The notes below the pieces were generated by a model that saw only the letters and a program-made list of their open reading frames with translations, was not told the origin of the DNA and did no database searches. A DNA stretch of 64,000 nucleotides from the NCBI GenBank assembly GCA_023459275.1, contig JAEWVC010000042.1, positions 19,105 through 83,104 on the forward strand, written 5' to 3'. This DNA is from Bacillota bacterium. GTDB lineage: Bacteria > Bacillota > Clostridia > Christensenellales > Aristaeellaceae. Below are positions 14,568 to 24,048 of the stretch, piece after piece. Both the position numbers and the translations under genes were made by a program. Each line of letters begins with the position of its first letter. Positions within the stretch are counted from its first letter, which is position 1.

Positions 14568-15476
14568 GTGAATCAGTTGATGGGGGCTGCCCAGCAGGGG
14601 TTTGTGTATGCGCTGCTGGCGCTGGGCGTCTATATCGCGTTCCGCATCCTCAATACGCCGGATCTTACCGTGGACGGAAGCTTTACCTTGGGGATGTCTG
14701 TTTCGGCGGTGCTGACCGCCGCCGGCCATCCCCTTCCCGGCCTTTTGGCGGCCCTTGCCTGCGGGATGCTGGCGGGCTCCGTCACGGGGCTTTTGCAGAC
14801 CAAGGCCGGCATCTATCCCATCCTGGCCGGTATCCTGGTCATGAGCGGGCTGTATTCCGTCAATCTGCTCATTCTTGGCGGTTCGCCCAACCTGGCGCTG
14901 CCCAAGACCATCTTCAAGGCTGCCTACGGCCTGTTTCCCGGCATCAAAAAGGAAGGCCGGGATATTGTCCAGGCAGCTTTGGCGTTCCTGATCGCCGCCA
15001 TCGGTGCGGGTGGCCTGATCTGGTTCTTCAAAACCCATATCGGGCTGTGCATCCGGGCTGCCGGCGACAATGAGGATATGGTGCGTTCCTCCTCCATCAA
15101 CGCCGAGGGCGTCAAGGTACTGGCGTTGGCCATCTCCAACGGCATGGTGGCGCTGTCGGGGGCCGTGGCCTCACAGCTGCAGGGCTTTGCGGATGTAAAT
15201 GCCGGCATCGGCATGCTTGTTGTGGGCATCGCCTCGGTGATCATTGGCGAAGTGGTTTTCGGAAAGCGCGGCGTGACGGTAGGGTTGCTTTCCTGCCTGG
15301 TCGGGTCGTTTATCTACCGGCTGATTTTGGCTTTCGCCTTCCGGTCCAGCTTTTTTCCGGCCTATATGCTCAAGCTGGTGGCTGCCGTCATCGTTGGCGC
15401 GGCGCTGGCGATCCCGCATGCAAGGCAAAGCCTGCGCCGCATGAAGCAAAAGAGGGAGGGGACAAAGCGTGCTTGA
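14568..15476 (+). CDS. ABC transporter permease, TrpY-like
   Basis: 302 residues from GTG 14568, 6 nt after GGAGG; TTG 14547 and ATG 14562 fit the ribosome site less well. Eight or so hydrophobic segments include QGFVYALLALGVYIAF at the N-terminus and the branched-chain-permease-like GDNEDMVRSSSINAEGVK cytoplasmic loop near residue 165. It forms the membrane channel for the substrate-binding protein upstream. The 3' end overlaps the ATPase gene by 8 nt. Confidence 0.9.
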   Translation: MNQLMGAAQQGFVYALLALGVYIAFRILNTPDLTVDGSFTLGMSVSAVLTAAGHPLPGLLAALACGMLAGSVTGLLQTKAGIYPILAGILVMSGLYSVNLLILGGSPNLALPKTIFKAAYGLFPGIKKEGRDIVQAALAFLIAAIGAGGLIWFFKTHIGLCIRAAGDNEDMVRSSSINAEGVKVLALAISNGMVALSGAVASQLQGFADVNAGIGMLVVGIASVIIGEVVFGKRGVTVGLLSCLVGSFIYRLILAFAFRSSFFPAYMLKLVAAVIVGAALAIPHARQSLRRMKQKREGTKRA

Positions 15477-16272
15477 TATCGAAAATTTGTTTCTTACCTT
15501 TTCAAAAGGCACGGCGAACGAGCACCGGGCGCTCACGGATATCTCCCTGCATCTTGACCAGGGGGAATTTGTGACGGTGTTGGGCTCCAACGGAGCGGGA
15601 AAGTCTTCCCTCTTCAACGCCATCTGCGGAACTCAGACGTTGGATGCCGGGCGCATCGTTCTGGAAGACCGGGACATCACCTGGATGCCGGAGCACAGGC
15701 GGGCCCATATCATCGGCCGTCTGTTTCAGGACCCCATGAAGGGCACGGCGCCTGCCATGACCATTGAGGAAAACCTGGCGCTGGCCTTTGCCAGGGGGTC
15801 CAGAGGCCCCTTTTCAAAAGCAGTTCGCAAAAGCGACCAGGCGTTTTTCCATCAAAAGCTGGCAGAATTCAATATGGGGTTGGAAAACAGGCTGAAAACA
15901 AAAGTCGGGCTGCTGTCCGGCGGACAGCGGCAGGCCATGACGCTCCTGATGGCCACCATCGCAGCACCCAAGCTGCTTTTGCTGGACGAGCATACCGCTG
16001 CGCTGGACCCCAATACCGCCGAGACGGTGCTGAACATCACCAAGGATATTGTAAAAAAGCAGGGGATCACCACCATGATGATCACCCATAACATGGTATC
16101 CGCTCTGGCCTTGGGCACCCGCACCATTATGATGGACGCAGGACGCATCATCCTGGACGTCCAGGGAGAGGAGCGTGCCAGGATGACGGTTAACGACCTG
16201 CTGGAGCGCTTCGCACAAAACAGCGGCGCGCGCTTAAATACCGACCGGGTGCTGCTGTCCATGCAGAAATAA
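15469..16272 (+). CDS. ABC transporter ATP-binding protein, TrpZ-like
   Basis: 267 residues. Walker A is GSNGAGKSS near residue 37, signature LSGGQRQ near 143, Walker B LLLLDEH near 163 and the H-loop TMMMITHNM near 201. The glutamate after Walker B is followed by histidine rather than the common proline. It energises the T-box-controlled importer. The start overlaps the permease stop. A 12-bp terminator hairpin follows. Confidence 0.93.
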   Translation: MLDIENLFLTFSKGTANEHRALTDISLHLDQGEFVTVLGSNGAGKSSLFNAICGTQTLDAGRIVLEDRDITWMPEHRRAHIIGRLFQDPMKGTAPAMTIEENLALAFARGSRGPFSKAVRKSDQAFFHQKLAEFNMGLENRLKTKVGLLSGGQRQAMTLLMATIAAPKLLLLDEHTAALDPNTAETVLNITKDIVKKQGITTMMITHNMVSALALGTRTIMMDAGRIILDVQGEERARMTVNDLLERFAQNSGARLNTDRVLLSMQK

Positions 16273-16287
16273 GCCTTTCAAGAACCG

Positions 16288-16334
16288 CCCTTGCCTGCAT
16301 ATGTATGAAACCTGCAGGCAAGGGTTATTTTTGT
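16288..16334 (+). terminator. Terminator of the Trp ABC operon
   Basis: Perfect 12-bp stem CCCTTGCCTGCA/TGCAGGCAAGGG (16288-16299/16313-16324) followed by TTATTTTTG. Confidence 0.88.
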
Positions 16335-16365
16335 TTCTTGCAGGTACCTTTTTTTCGGAAAAGCC

Positions 16366-16393
16366 TTGACAAACCGCGTTTCCTCTGTATAAT
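16366..16393 (+). promoter_or_regulatory. Promoter of argCJBDF
   Basis: -35 TTGACA (16366-16371), 16-bp spacer, -10 TATAAT (16388-16393). Confidence 0.8.
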
Positions 16394-16397
16394 ACAC

Positions 16398-16432
16398 GTA
16401 TAATTATTCACTTATGCGGAATGATTATTCTT
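16398..16432 (+). promoter_or_regulatory. Possible ArgR/AhrC operator (two ARG-box-like sites)
   Basis: Just after the -10, CGTATAATTATTCAC and GAATGATTATTC resemble ARG boxes (consensus around AATGAATAATTATTCAT). Spacing of about two helical turns would suit hexameric ArgR. Assigned by eye. Confidence 0.5.
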
Positions 16433-16449
16433 TTTTCAGGAGGAACCGC

Positions 16450-17394
16450 ATGGCAAAGGTCTTTATCGACGGGCAGGAGGGCACCACGGGGCTGAACATT
16501 GCCAAGCGGCTGACGGAGCGGGGGGATATCACGCTTCTTCCAATTGCAGAAGCCCTGCGCAAGGACCCGGAGGAACGCAAACGCAGGATCGCCCAGGCGG
16601 ACGTGGCTATCCTCTGCCTGCCGGACGCTGCGGCAAAGGAGGCCGTTGCGCTGGCGGAAGGGACGGATACCCGCATCCTGGATGCTTCCACCGCCCACAG
16701 GACAGAAAGCGGTTGGGCCTACGGCTTTCCGGAGCTTTCTAAAAAGCACAGGGACGCCGTTATTACAGGGGACAGGGTCTGCGTGCCGGGATGCCATGCC
16801 GGCGGATTTGCCGCCGTTGTGTATCCGCTTGTGGAGGCTGAGATCCTTCCTGCCGATTATCCCATCGTCTGCCATTCGGTGACGGGGTATTCCGGCGGGG
16901 GAAAGAAGATGATCGCGGAATACCAGGCGGCGGATAGGTCCCTGCTGCTTTCAAGCCCGCGGCAGTACGCCCTGAGCCAGGTCCACAAGCATCTGCCCGA
17001 GATGCAAAAGGTATGCGGCCTTGCGGAAACGCCCATTTTTAATCCCATCGTGGCGGACTTTTACAGTGGCATGGTGGTTTCTGTGCCGCTGCATACCAGG
17101 TGCCTTCCCGGGAGGCAGGGGCTCAAGGCGGTGCACGGAGCGCTGGAAAAACACTACCGGGGAGCAAAGCTGGTAAAGGTCCTGCCCCTTTTGGCAGAGG
17201 AAGCCATGGGCGGCCTTCTGGCGGCCAACGCGCTCGCCGGCAGGGATGATATGGAGATTCTGATTTCCGGAAACGACGAACGGATATTGATCGCCGCCAG
17301 GTTCGATAACCTGGGCAAAGGCGCCTCCGGGGCGGCGGTGCAGTGCCTGAACCTGATGCTGGGGGCAGACGAATTTTCAGGGCTTATCTGTTAG
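16450..17394 (+). CDS. argC: N-acetyl-gamma-glutamyl-phosphate reductase, short type
   Basis: 314 residues; ATG 16450 sits behind AGGAGG. This is the shorter AgrC variant (TIGR01851-like) rather than the 345-residue Bacillus type. The N-terminal NADP-binding fold begins MAKVFIDGQEGTTG. The catalytic cysteine is in VCVPGCHAGGF near residue 118, and HKHLPEM near 183 includes the active-site histidine. It reduces N-acetylglutamyl phosphate to the semialdehyde. First gene of argCJBDF, behind a promoter with ARG-box-like sites. Confidence 0.95.
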   Translation: MAKVFIDGQEGTTGLNIAKRLTERGDITLLPIAEALRKDPEERKRRIAQADVAILCLPDAAAKEAVALAEGTDTRILDASTAHRTESGWAYGFPELSKKHRDAVITGDRVCVPGCHAGGFAAVVYPLVEAEILPADYPIVCHSVTGYSGGGKKMIAEYQAADRSLLLSSPRQYALSQVHKHLPEMQKVCGLAETPIFNPIVADFYSGMVVSVPLHTRCLPGRQGLKAVHGALEKHYRGAKLVKVLPLLAEEAMGGLLAANALAGRDDMEILISGNDERILIAARFDNLGKGASGAAVQCLNLMLGADEFSGLIC

Positions 17395-17406
17395 GAGGGA
17401 AGGGTT

Positions 17407-18621
17407 ATGGAATATATGGAGGGCGGCGTATGCGCCGCTAAAGGGTTTATGGCCTCCGGGGTCCACTGCGGCATCCGCAAGAACAAATCCAAAAAGGACC
17501 TCGCCTTGATTTTCAGTGAAAAAAAAGCGGCGGCCGCCGCCATCTATACCCTCAACCTGGTCAAGGGCGCGCCGATTGATGTGACGAAGGAAAACCTTGC
17601 GGACGGTTATGCCCAGGCAATGATCTGCAACAGCGGCAACGCCAACACCTGCAACGCGGACGGCATAGCTATCGCCAAAGGCATGTGCGCGCTGGCGGCG
17701 CAACATCTGCCCATCGCCGCAAGCGATGTGATCGTAGCCTCCACCGGCGTCATCGGGCAGCCTTTATCTTTAGCGCCCATGGAAAAGCATATGGGCGCGC
17801 TGTGCAAAAGCCTGTCAGCCCATGGGGAAGGTGCCGCCGCGGAAGCCATCATGACCACCGACACCGTCAAAAAGGAAGCGGCCGTCTCCTTCAGCATCGG
17901 GGGCAAGACATGCCGCCTGGGAGGCATGGCCAAGGGCTCCGGGATGATCCATCCCAACATGGCTACCATGCTGGTGTTCCTGACCACTGACGCGGCTATT
18001 TCCCCGCAGATGCTTCAAAGGGCGCTTGCAAAGGACGCTGATGAGACGTTCCACATGATCAGCGTGGACGGGGACACTTCCACAAATGATATGGTGTCCA
18101 TCCTGGCCAACGGCATGGCGGAAAATGAGCTGATCGGCGGAGAGGGCGCGGCCTTTGACACCTTCTGCGAGGCATTGAATGCCGTGACCCAAAAGCTGTG
18201 CAAGGCCATTGCCAAAGACGGGGAAGGGGCCACCAAGCTCATTACCTGCGCGGTCTCCGGGGCACCCGACAAGCAGACGGCCAGGGTAGCGGCCAAGTCC
18301 GTGATCTGCTCCAGTTTGCTGAAAGCAGCCATGTTCGGCGCGGACGCCAACTGGGGCCGGGTGCTTTGCGCCATCGGCTACGGCGGGGCGAAGGTGGATG
18401 TAAAAAAGATCGGTGTCACCTTTGCTTCGGCAGCGGGGAAGGTGGCAGTCTGCCAAAGCGGCGCGGGTGTGCCCTTCAGCGAGGAGGAAGCAAAAACGAT
18501 TCTGCTGAAGGATGAGGTGGAGATTCTGGTGGATTTGCAGGACGGCAAGGAGTCCGCCACCGCCTGGGGCTGTGACCTGACGTATGACTATGTGAAGATC
18601 AACGGCGATTACCGTACCTGA
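17407..18621 (+). CDS. argJ: Bifunctional ornithine acetyltransferase/N-acetylglutamate synthase
   Basis: 404 residues. The autocatalytic cleavage site is in KGSGMIHPNMATML near residues 178-191, where the threonine becomes the N-terminal nucleophile of the beta chain. The enzyme moves the acetyl group from N-acetylornithine back to glutamate, and some members also use acetyl-CoA. No argA is visible in the cluster, which fits the recycling route. 12 nt after argC. Confidence 0.96.
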   Translation: MEYMEGGVCAAKGFMASGVHCGIRKNKSKKDLALIFSEKKAAAAAIYTLNLVKGAPIDVTKENLADGYAQAMICNSGNANTCNADGIAIAKGMCALAAQHLPIAASDVIVASTGVIGQPLSLAPMEKHMGALCKSLSAHGEGAAAEAIMTTDTVKKEAAVSFSIGGKTCRLGGMAKGSGMIHPNMATMLVFLTTDAAISPQMLQRALAKDADETFHMISVDGDTSTNDMVSILANGMAENELIGGEGAAFDTFCEALNAVTQKLCKAIAKDGEGATKLITCAVSGAPDKQTARVAAKSVICSSLLKAAMFGADANWGRVLCAIGYGGAKVDVKKIGVTFASAAGKVAVCQSGAGVPFSEEEAKTILLKDEVEILVDLQDGKESATAWGCDLTYDYVKINGDYRT

Positions 18622-18636
18622 GGAGGAGAGCGTGCC

Positions 18637-19488
18637 ATGCATCTTGACAATGCCCAGCGGGCACAGGTGCTCATCGAAGCCCTGCCCTACATCCAGCGCT
18701 ACAACGGCAAGATCCTGGTGGTAAAGTACGGCGGCAACGCTATGATCCGCGAGGATTTGAAACTGGCCGTGATGAAGGACATCGTAATGCTGTCCCTGAT
18801 CGGTGTCCGGGTGGTGCTGGTCCACGGCGGCGGGCCGGAAATTTCCCAAATGCTGGCGAAGATAGGCAAGAAGAGCGAGTTTGTGAACGGCCTTCGCGTG
18901 ACCGATGCGGAGACCGCCGACGTGGTGCAGATGGTGCTTGCGGGGAAGATCAACAAAGCCTTGGTGGCGCAGCTGGTGAACATCGGCGGCAGGGCCATCG
19001 GCCTGTGCGGCATGGACGGCGGGCTGATGGAGGCCAGGATGCTCAACGAAAAGCTGGGCTATGTGGGGGAGATCACCAGTGTCAACACAAAGCCCATCCT
19101 GGATCTTTTGGACATGGGCTACATCCCCGTTGTCTCCACCGTAGGATTTGACAAGCAGGGAAACGTGTACAACATCAACGCCGATACCGCCGCTGCCGCC
19201 ATCGCGGGAGCCTTGAAAGCCGAGAGCATGATCTCCATGACGGATACGGTGGGCATCTTGCGGGACAAGGACGATCCCGCCACGCTGATTCCGGTGGTCA
19301 AGGTCAGCGAGGCGCCGCAATTGGAGCGGGAGGGCATCATCTCCGGCGGGATGATCCCTAAGGTGGAATGCTGCATCGAGGCCATCCGCCGCGGGGTGAA
19401 GAAGGTGTTCATCCTGGACGGGCGCGTGCCCCATGCCATCCTCATCGAAACCCTCACCGACGAGGGCGTCGGCACCATGTTCGTATAG
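18637..19488 (+). CDS. argB: N-acetylglutamate kinase
   Basis: 283 residues, usual length. KYGGNAM near residue 29 and VHGGGPEIS near 64 are the phosphate-binding motifs; NINADTAAAAIAGAL near 178 completes the amino-acid kinase site. It phosphorylates N-acetylglutamate. The N-terminal extension (about 25 residues before the core) is of the kind found in arginine-inhibited kinases, so feedback inhibition is possible. Confidence 0.97.
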   Translation: MHLDNAQRAQVLIEALPYIQRYNGKILVVKYGGNAMIREDLKLAVMKDIVMLSLIGVRVVLVHGGGPEISQMLAKIGKKSEFVNGLRVTDAETADVVQMVLAGKINKALVAQLVNIGGRAIGLCGMDGGLMEARMLNEKLGYVGEITSVNTKPILDLLDMGYIPVVSTVGFDKQGNVYNINADTAAAAIAGALKAESMISMTDTVGILRDKDDPATLIPVVKVSEAPQLEREGIISGGMIPKVECCIEAIRRGVKKVFILDGRVPHAILIETLTDEGVGTMFV

Positions 19489-19500
19489 GAGGGAACGCCC

Positions 19501-20664
19501 ATGGAAATCCGGGAGATGGATCAAACCTATGTGGCCAATACCTATGGCCGTTTCGATCTGGCCCTTGTCAAAGGAAAGGGGTCCCTGCTCTATGATGAGA
19601 AGGGGAAGGAATACATCGACCTTGGCACCGGGATCGCCGTGAATATCTTCGGCGTGGCGGACGATGCCTGGCAGCAGGCGGTGACAGATCAAATGGGGCG
19701 CTTGCCCCATGCCTGCAACCTGTACTACACCGCGCCCCAGGCGGAGCTGGCGAAGCTCCTGTGTGAAAAGACGGGCATGAAAAAGGTGTTCTTCGGCAAT
19801 TCCGGGGCGGAGGCCAACGAATGCCTGATCAAGGTGGCCAGAAAATACGCCTATGATACGAAGGGCGAGGAGAATCCCGTCATCGTCACGCTGAAGAACA
19901 GCTTTCATGGCCGTACGGTGACCACCCTTTCCGCCACTGGCCAGGATGGGTTCCACCAGTACTTCGGCCCCTTCACCCCGGGTTTTGTCCATGTGGACCC
20001 GGATAACTTTGCTGAAATGGAGGCCGCGCTCAAGAACCCAAAGGTCTGCGCCGTACTGATGGAAATGGTGCAGGGGGAGGGCGGAATCCATGTGCTTGAC
20101 AAAGCATATGTACAGAAGACGGCCGCTTTGTGTAAGGAAAAGGGGATTCTTTTGCTGGCGGACGAGGTGCAAACAGGCAACGGCAGGACAGGGGAGCTTT
20201 TTGCCTATATGCACTACGGCATTTCCCCCGATGTTGTGTCCACCGCCAAGGGTCTTGGGGGCGGCCTGCCCATCGGTGCCTGCCTGATGAACGAAAAAAC
20301 GGCGGGGGTGCTTAATCTGGGCAGCCACGGTTCCACCTTCGGCGGGAACCCTATCTGCGCCGCTGGGGCGCTGAGCATCGTAAGCCGCCTTAACGAAGCC
20401 TTGCTGCAGGATGTCCGGGAAAGAAACCGGTATATTCTGCAATCGCTTTCCGGTGCGCCCGGCGTGAAAAGCGTATCCGGCCTGGGCCTGATGCTGGGGG
20501 TGGAGACGGAAAAGCCGGCCAAGGAGGTCGTGGCCGCCTGCCAGGAAAAAGGCGTGCTGGTATTGACCGCCAAACAAAAGGTGCGGCTGCTGCCGGCTCT
20601 CAACATCCCCATGGCGCTGCTTGAACAAGGGATTGCCATATTGAAGGAGGTCGTCGCCCCATGA
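19501..20664 (+). CDS. argD: Acetylornithine aminotransferase
   Basis: 387 residues, class III PLP-dependent transaminase. GNSGAEANE near residue 99 binds PLP phosphate, LLADEVQTGNGRTG near 217 holds the Asp that pairs with the pyridine N, and the PLP lysine is in STAKGLGGGLPIGA near 246. It converts N-acetylglutamate semialdehyde to N-acetylornithine. Overlaps argF by 4 nt. Confidence 0.96.
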   Translation: MEIREMDQTYVANTYGRFDLALVKGKGSLLYDEKGKEYIDLGTGIAVNIFGVADDAWQQAVTDQMGRLPHACNLYYTAPQAELAKLLCEKTGMKKVFFGNSGAEANECLIKVARKYAYDTKGEENPVIVTLKNSFHGRTVTTLSATGQDGFHQYFGPFTPGFVHVDPDNFAEMEAALKNPKVCAVLMEMVQGEGGIHVLDKAYVQKTAALCKEKGILLLADEVQTGNGRTGELFAYMHYGISPDVVSTAKGLGGGLPIGACLMNEKTAGVLNLGSHGSTFGGNPICAAGALSIVSRLNEALLQDVRERNRYILQSLSGAPGVKSVSGLGLMLGVETEKPAKEVVAACQEKGVLVLTAKQKVRLLPALNIPMALLEQGIAILKEVVAP

Positions 20665-21566
20665 ACCATCTGCTGAAACTTTCGGACCTTACCGGGGAGG
20701 AAATCCTGGAGATCCTGAACCTGGCGGACCAATTGAAATACGAGAAGGCCCATGGAATTGACCACAAGTATTTGAAGGATAAAACCCTGGGCATGATCTT
20801 TCAAAAGTCCTCCACCCGCACCAGGGTTTCCTTTGAGGTGGGGATGTTTGAGCTGGGGGGCTATGCCTTGTTCCTATCCTCCAATGACCTGCAAATTGGC
20901 CGGGGCGAGCCGGTGCAGGATACGGCCAGGGTGCTCTCCCGGTACTTGGACGCCATCATGATCCGCACCTACAAGCAGCAGGAAGTGGAGGACCTGGCGA
21001 AATACGGCAGCATCCCCGTGATCAACGGCCTCACGGATTACGCGCATCCCTGCCAGATGCTGGCGGACCTGATGACCATTAGGGAGCTGAAAAAGAGCTT
21101 CCGGGGCCTGAAGCTTGCGTATGTGGGGGATGGCAACAACATGGCCAACTCCTTCATTGTGGGCGGCATTAAAATGGGCATGCAGGTGACTGTGGCCTGC
21201 CCCGAGGGGTACGAGCCGGATGCTGATATCCGGAAATGGGCGGCTGAAACCGGCCTGTTCACCATGACCAGGGATGTGTTGGAAGCCTGCAAGGACGCCG
21301 ATGTGGTGTACACCGACGTGTGGGCCTCAATGGGTATGGAAAAGGAAGCGGAAAAACGCAAGGCTGCCTTTGCTGGGTATCAGGTGAATGACGCGGCCAT
21401 GGCCGCAGCCAAACCCGATGCCATCGTGCTCCACTGCCTGCCCGCCCACCGGGGGGAGGAGATCACCGACAAGGTGCTGGAGGGGCATGCGGCGGAAATC
21501 TTCCAGCAGGCCGAAAACCGGCTGCACGCCCAGAAGGCCGTGCTGGTGAAGCTGCTAAAAAAATAG
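20661..21566 (+). CDS. argF: Ornithine carbamoyltransferase
   Basis: 301 residues. Carbamoyl-phosphate site STRTR near residue 52, HPCQ near 130 and ornithine-binding HCLPAHRG near 259 are all present. It makes citrulline. Last gene of argCJBDF; argG and argH are not in this window. A 20-bp perfect terminator stem follows. Confidence 0.97.
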   Translation: MNHLLKLSDLTGEEILEILNLADQLKYEKAHGIDHKYLKDKTLGMIFQKSSTRTRVSFEVGMFELGGYALFLSSNDLQIGRGEPVQDTARVLSRYLDAIMIRTYKQQEVEDLAKYGSIPVINGLTDYAHPCQMLADLMTIRELKKSFRGLKLAYVGDGNNMANSFIVGGIKMGMQVTVACPEGYEPDADIRKWAAETGLFTMTRDVLEACKDADVVYTDVWASMGMEKEAEKRKAAFAGYQVNDAAMAAAKPDAIVLHCLPAHRGEEITDKVLEGHAAEIFQQAENRLHAQKAVLVKLLKK

Positions 21567-21591
21567 CGGGCAACAGTTTTGCGCCCATAGA

Positions 21592-21643
21592 AACGCAAAG
21601 AAGGGAAAGCCGATTTTCTGGCTTTCCCTTCTTTGCGTTAGGC
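21592..21643. terminator. Bidirectional terminator between argF and the M56 gene
   Basis: A 20-bp perfect inverted repeat (21592-21611/21620-21639) with an 8-nt loop separates two convergent genes. T-rich stretches are limited, so action in both directions is inferred from position. Confidence 0.75.
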
Positions 21644-21654
21644 TGTGTTCCCTG

Positions 21655-24048
21655 TTATCCGTTGCCTTCGGCATAAGGATCGTCGCTCAAAATGACTTCC
21701 CCCGTGTAGGCGGCGACGAATACCGCTGCTTTGAAATTGTTGTGGCTGTCATAAAAGGACACCTGCCAGCAAGGGGTCCCGGGGTCCGCTATGCTGAAGG
21801 CGAACCCTGTTTTCCAGCTGTCAAGATCCTCCTGTGTGGCCTCATACTTGGTCTGAAGCTCCGCTTTGGCGATCCTTTCGGCCTCTTCCTGGGAGATGGC
21901 TTTATCGTCCGGCACACCCAGGCTGCCGTCCAGGTATTGAGCGCTGAAAGCGGCCTTGTCGGCGGCGGACCAGAAAGCGAACGGGCCTTTTTCGCTTTCC
22001 CACCGGGCCATTGCATCCTGCTGTGTCTGCCGGACCGCTATTTCCGCTGTTTGCTGCAAGTAGACGGTCGTGTCGCTGTTTTCCATAACTTTGCCGGAAG
22101 GGGAGGCCAGGATCACCTCAAAGCAGGTGGAATAATTGTTCTTGGTGAAGCGCACGCTCCAGAACCTCGCGTCCGGGTCAACGTCGGGAAGGGTGAAAAA
22201 GCCTAGGTTCATGGTGTACTCCGAAAGCGTTTCATCTTTCAGCCCGGCGAGGGTAGAAAAGGTTTCCCAAGCGGTGCGTACCGCGTCCTCCTGCGGGAGG
22301 TCATCCTGGCCTGGCATCATGTAGTAATACTCGTGGGCACCGTAGTAGGCTTCCTCCAACTGCCCGAACCAGGCTTTGTCCGCAAGGGGCCAGTTGATAA
22401 GGTCCAACCCGCCCAATTCCGCCTGCCTTTGCGCCACCAGCTGCTCAAAGGCGGCGGTGCGTTTCATTTCCTCCCGGGGGTAGGTGTCAAACCGGTCCCC
22501 CAGGGCAGCATCCAGCGCCGTCTGGGCAACTTCGTCAAGCAGGACATTCTCTTTCTTTAAAAAGCCCGTTTTGCCTTGATACACCACATGATACCATTTG
22601 TTCACCCGCCCAAGGAGCGTGATTTGCTCGCCGCTTTTGACCGCGTCCAGCGCGGTGGAGGTATCATTGTCCAGGCTGTACAGGGTGGCGTAACCGGTGG
22701 GGGCGTCGGCTGCAACCTGGGCGGTGGGAAGCTGATTTTGCTTTTGGCTGGAGAGGTAGTACAGCGGCATGTACCCGCTGATCCCCTCCTGACCGCCAGT
22801 CTGCCCCACCGTCACGCCGGCCCAATTGTTCCCCTCATTATCTGTGTTCCATGCAGGAAGGGAACTGCTGGCGTACAGCCCGGTAACGGTAACTTCCGCA
22901 CCGGCGTAATAGATGGCCAGGGGAACGTTGATATTGCCGGTGGAAGGCCCGGCTACAAGCGGCGCGCCTGCCTTGCCATCCGGGCAGGATACATAGGCCG
23001 TCGTGCCCGTCTTAAAGGGCAGGGCTGTTTGTTCCGGCAGGTAGCTGATGGCCAGGGCCGCGCCGAAGCACAGGGTTGTCAGCAATACCGCTGCCATCAC
23101 GGCCGCGCCCAGCTTTTTGCCGCGGATGTCCATAATGGACCTGATCCTTTGCTTCATGCCGTTTTTCCCGCCGTAAAAGCTGGTGGAAAGCGCCGTACGG
23201 GGCCTTACGCGCCTGCGGATAACGGCAAGGATGGTTTCGCCGTAGAACCGCCTGGTGTCCAGATCGGCATTTTTCAGGAGGGCCGCGTCGCAGCTGGCCT
23301 CCTGGTACAGGCTCAGGGAACGGCCCAAGAGGTAGACCAGCGGGTTGAACCAGTGGATGGCCGTAGTCATAAGCAGGGCAACCTTCACCCACAGGTCCCG
23401 ACGCTTGCAATGGGTCAGTTCGTGAGCCAAAACAAACTTGAACTCTTCTTGCGTAAATACCATATCCGGCAGCAGGATGGCCGGGTGGAAGAGGCCTGCC
23501 AGCATGGGGCTGTCCACCGGGGGGCACAGGACCAGCGCCACCTTGCGCCTGATGCCTTGCGCCGCCTTTGCCTGCTTTAGCGCATCCAGATATTCCGCTT
23601 GAAGGACCGGCTTGCTCCATCTTTTCACGGTGCGCATGAAGCGCAGATGCCGCGTTAGGTGGATGGCCAAGGTAACGGCAAAACCCAGCGCCCATACAAG
23701 AAAGAGCACCTGGCCCAAGGTAAGCAAAGGTCCAGCCTGAACTGCCGGCACCGCCGCACCATCATAGGCAATTGCGGCCGTTTGCATGGCCTCATGGGTG
23801 GAAAGGGCGGCAGGAGATGGAACGGTAAGGCTTACGGCCCCGGGGGAAGGGACTGCCAGCGTAAGGGCGGGCGCGGCAGACTGCGACTGCCAGGGAACCC
23901 AGAAGGCCAGCAGGGAAAGAATCCAGGCTCCGTACAGTCCCCGCGCGCTGTAGCGATTTTTCAAAAGCGGTGAAAGCAAAACCAGCAAAATCACCGGCAA
24001 GGATGCGGTGAGGGTGCTTTTTGCAAGCACAAGCAAGAACGCTTCCAT
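21655..24048 (-). CDS. BlaR1/MecR1-type M56 membrane metallopeptidase with extracellular SH3-like and PepSY-like domains
   Basis: 797 residues from ATG 24048, whose ATG overlaps the BlaI stop. Three or four N-terminal membrane helices surround the zinc peptidase motif HELTHCKRR near residue 198 and a downstream glutamate in QEASCDAALL. After the last membrane helix (near 320) come two SH3-like modules and a region of repeated PepSY-like sequence (WSVRFTKNN, CWQVSFYDSHNN). The penicillin-binding sensor domain of BlaR1 is absent, so the signal sensed is different, perhaps a cell-wall fragment or the exposed state of the wall. By analogy, activation would inactivate the neighbouring BlaI-like repressor. 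Confidence 0.88.
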   Translation of the reverse strand: MEAFLLVLAKSTLTASLPVILLVLLSPLLKNRYSARGLYGAWILSLLAFWVPWQSQSAAPALTLAVPSPGAVSLTVPSPAALSTHEAMQTAAIAYDGAAVPAVQAGPLLTLGQVLFLVWALGFAVTLAIHLTRHLRFMRTVKRWSKPVLQAEYLDALKQAKAAQGIRRKVALVLCPPVDSPMLAGLFHPAILLPDMVFTQEEFKFVLAHELTHCKRRDLWVKVALLMTTAIHWFNPLVYLLGRSLSLYQEASCDAALLKNADLDTRRFYGETILAVIRRRVRPRTALSTSFYGGKNGMKQRIRSIMDIRGKKLGAAVMAAVLLTTLCFGAALAISYLPEQTALPFKTGTTAYVSCPDGKAGAPLVAGPSTGNINVPLAIYYAGAEVTVTGLYASSSLPAWNTDNEGNNWAGVTVGQTGGQEGISGYMPLYYLSSQKQNQLPTAQVAADAPTGYATLYSLDNDTSTALDAVKSGEQITLLGRVNKWYHVVYQGKTGFLKKENVLLDEVAQTALDAALGDRFDTYPREEMKRTAAFEQLVAQRQAELGGLDLINWPLADKAWFGQLEEAYYGAHEYYYMMPGQDDLPQEDAVRTAWETFSTLAGLKDETLSEYTMNLGFFTLPDVDPDARFWSVRFTKNNYSTCFEVILASPSGKVMENSDTTVYLQQTAEIAVRQTQQDAMARWESEKGPFAFWSAADKAAFSAQYLDGSLGVPDDKAISQEEAERIAKAELQTKYEATQEDLDSWKTGFAFSIADPGTPCWQVSFYDSHNNFKAAVFVAAYTGEVILSDDPYAEGNG

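Noticed and set aside
17815..20628. A 937-codon open frame on the minus strand across argJ-argB-argD
   Set aside because: It is antisense to three intact arg genes with clear motifs. His- and Gln-rich composition is typical of a shadow frame in GC-rich DNA.
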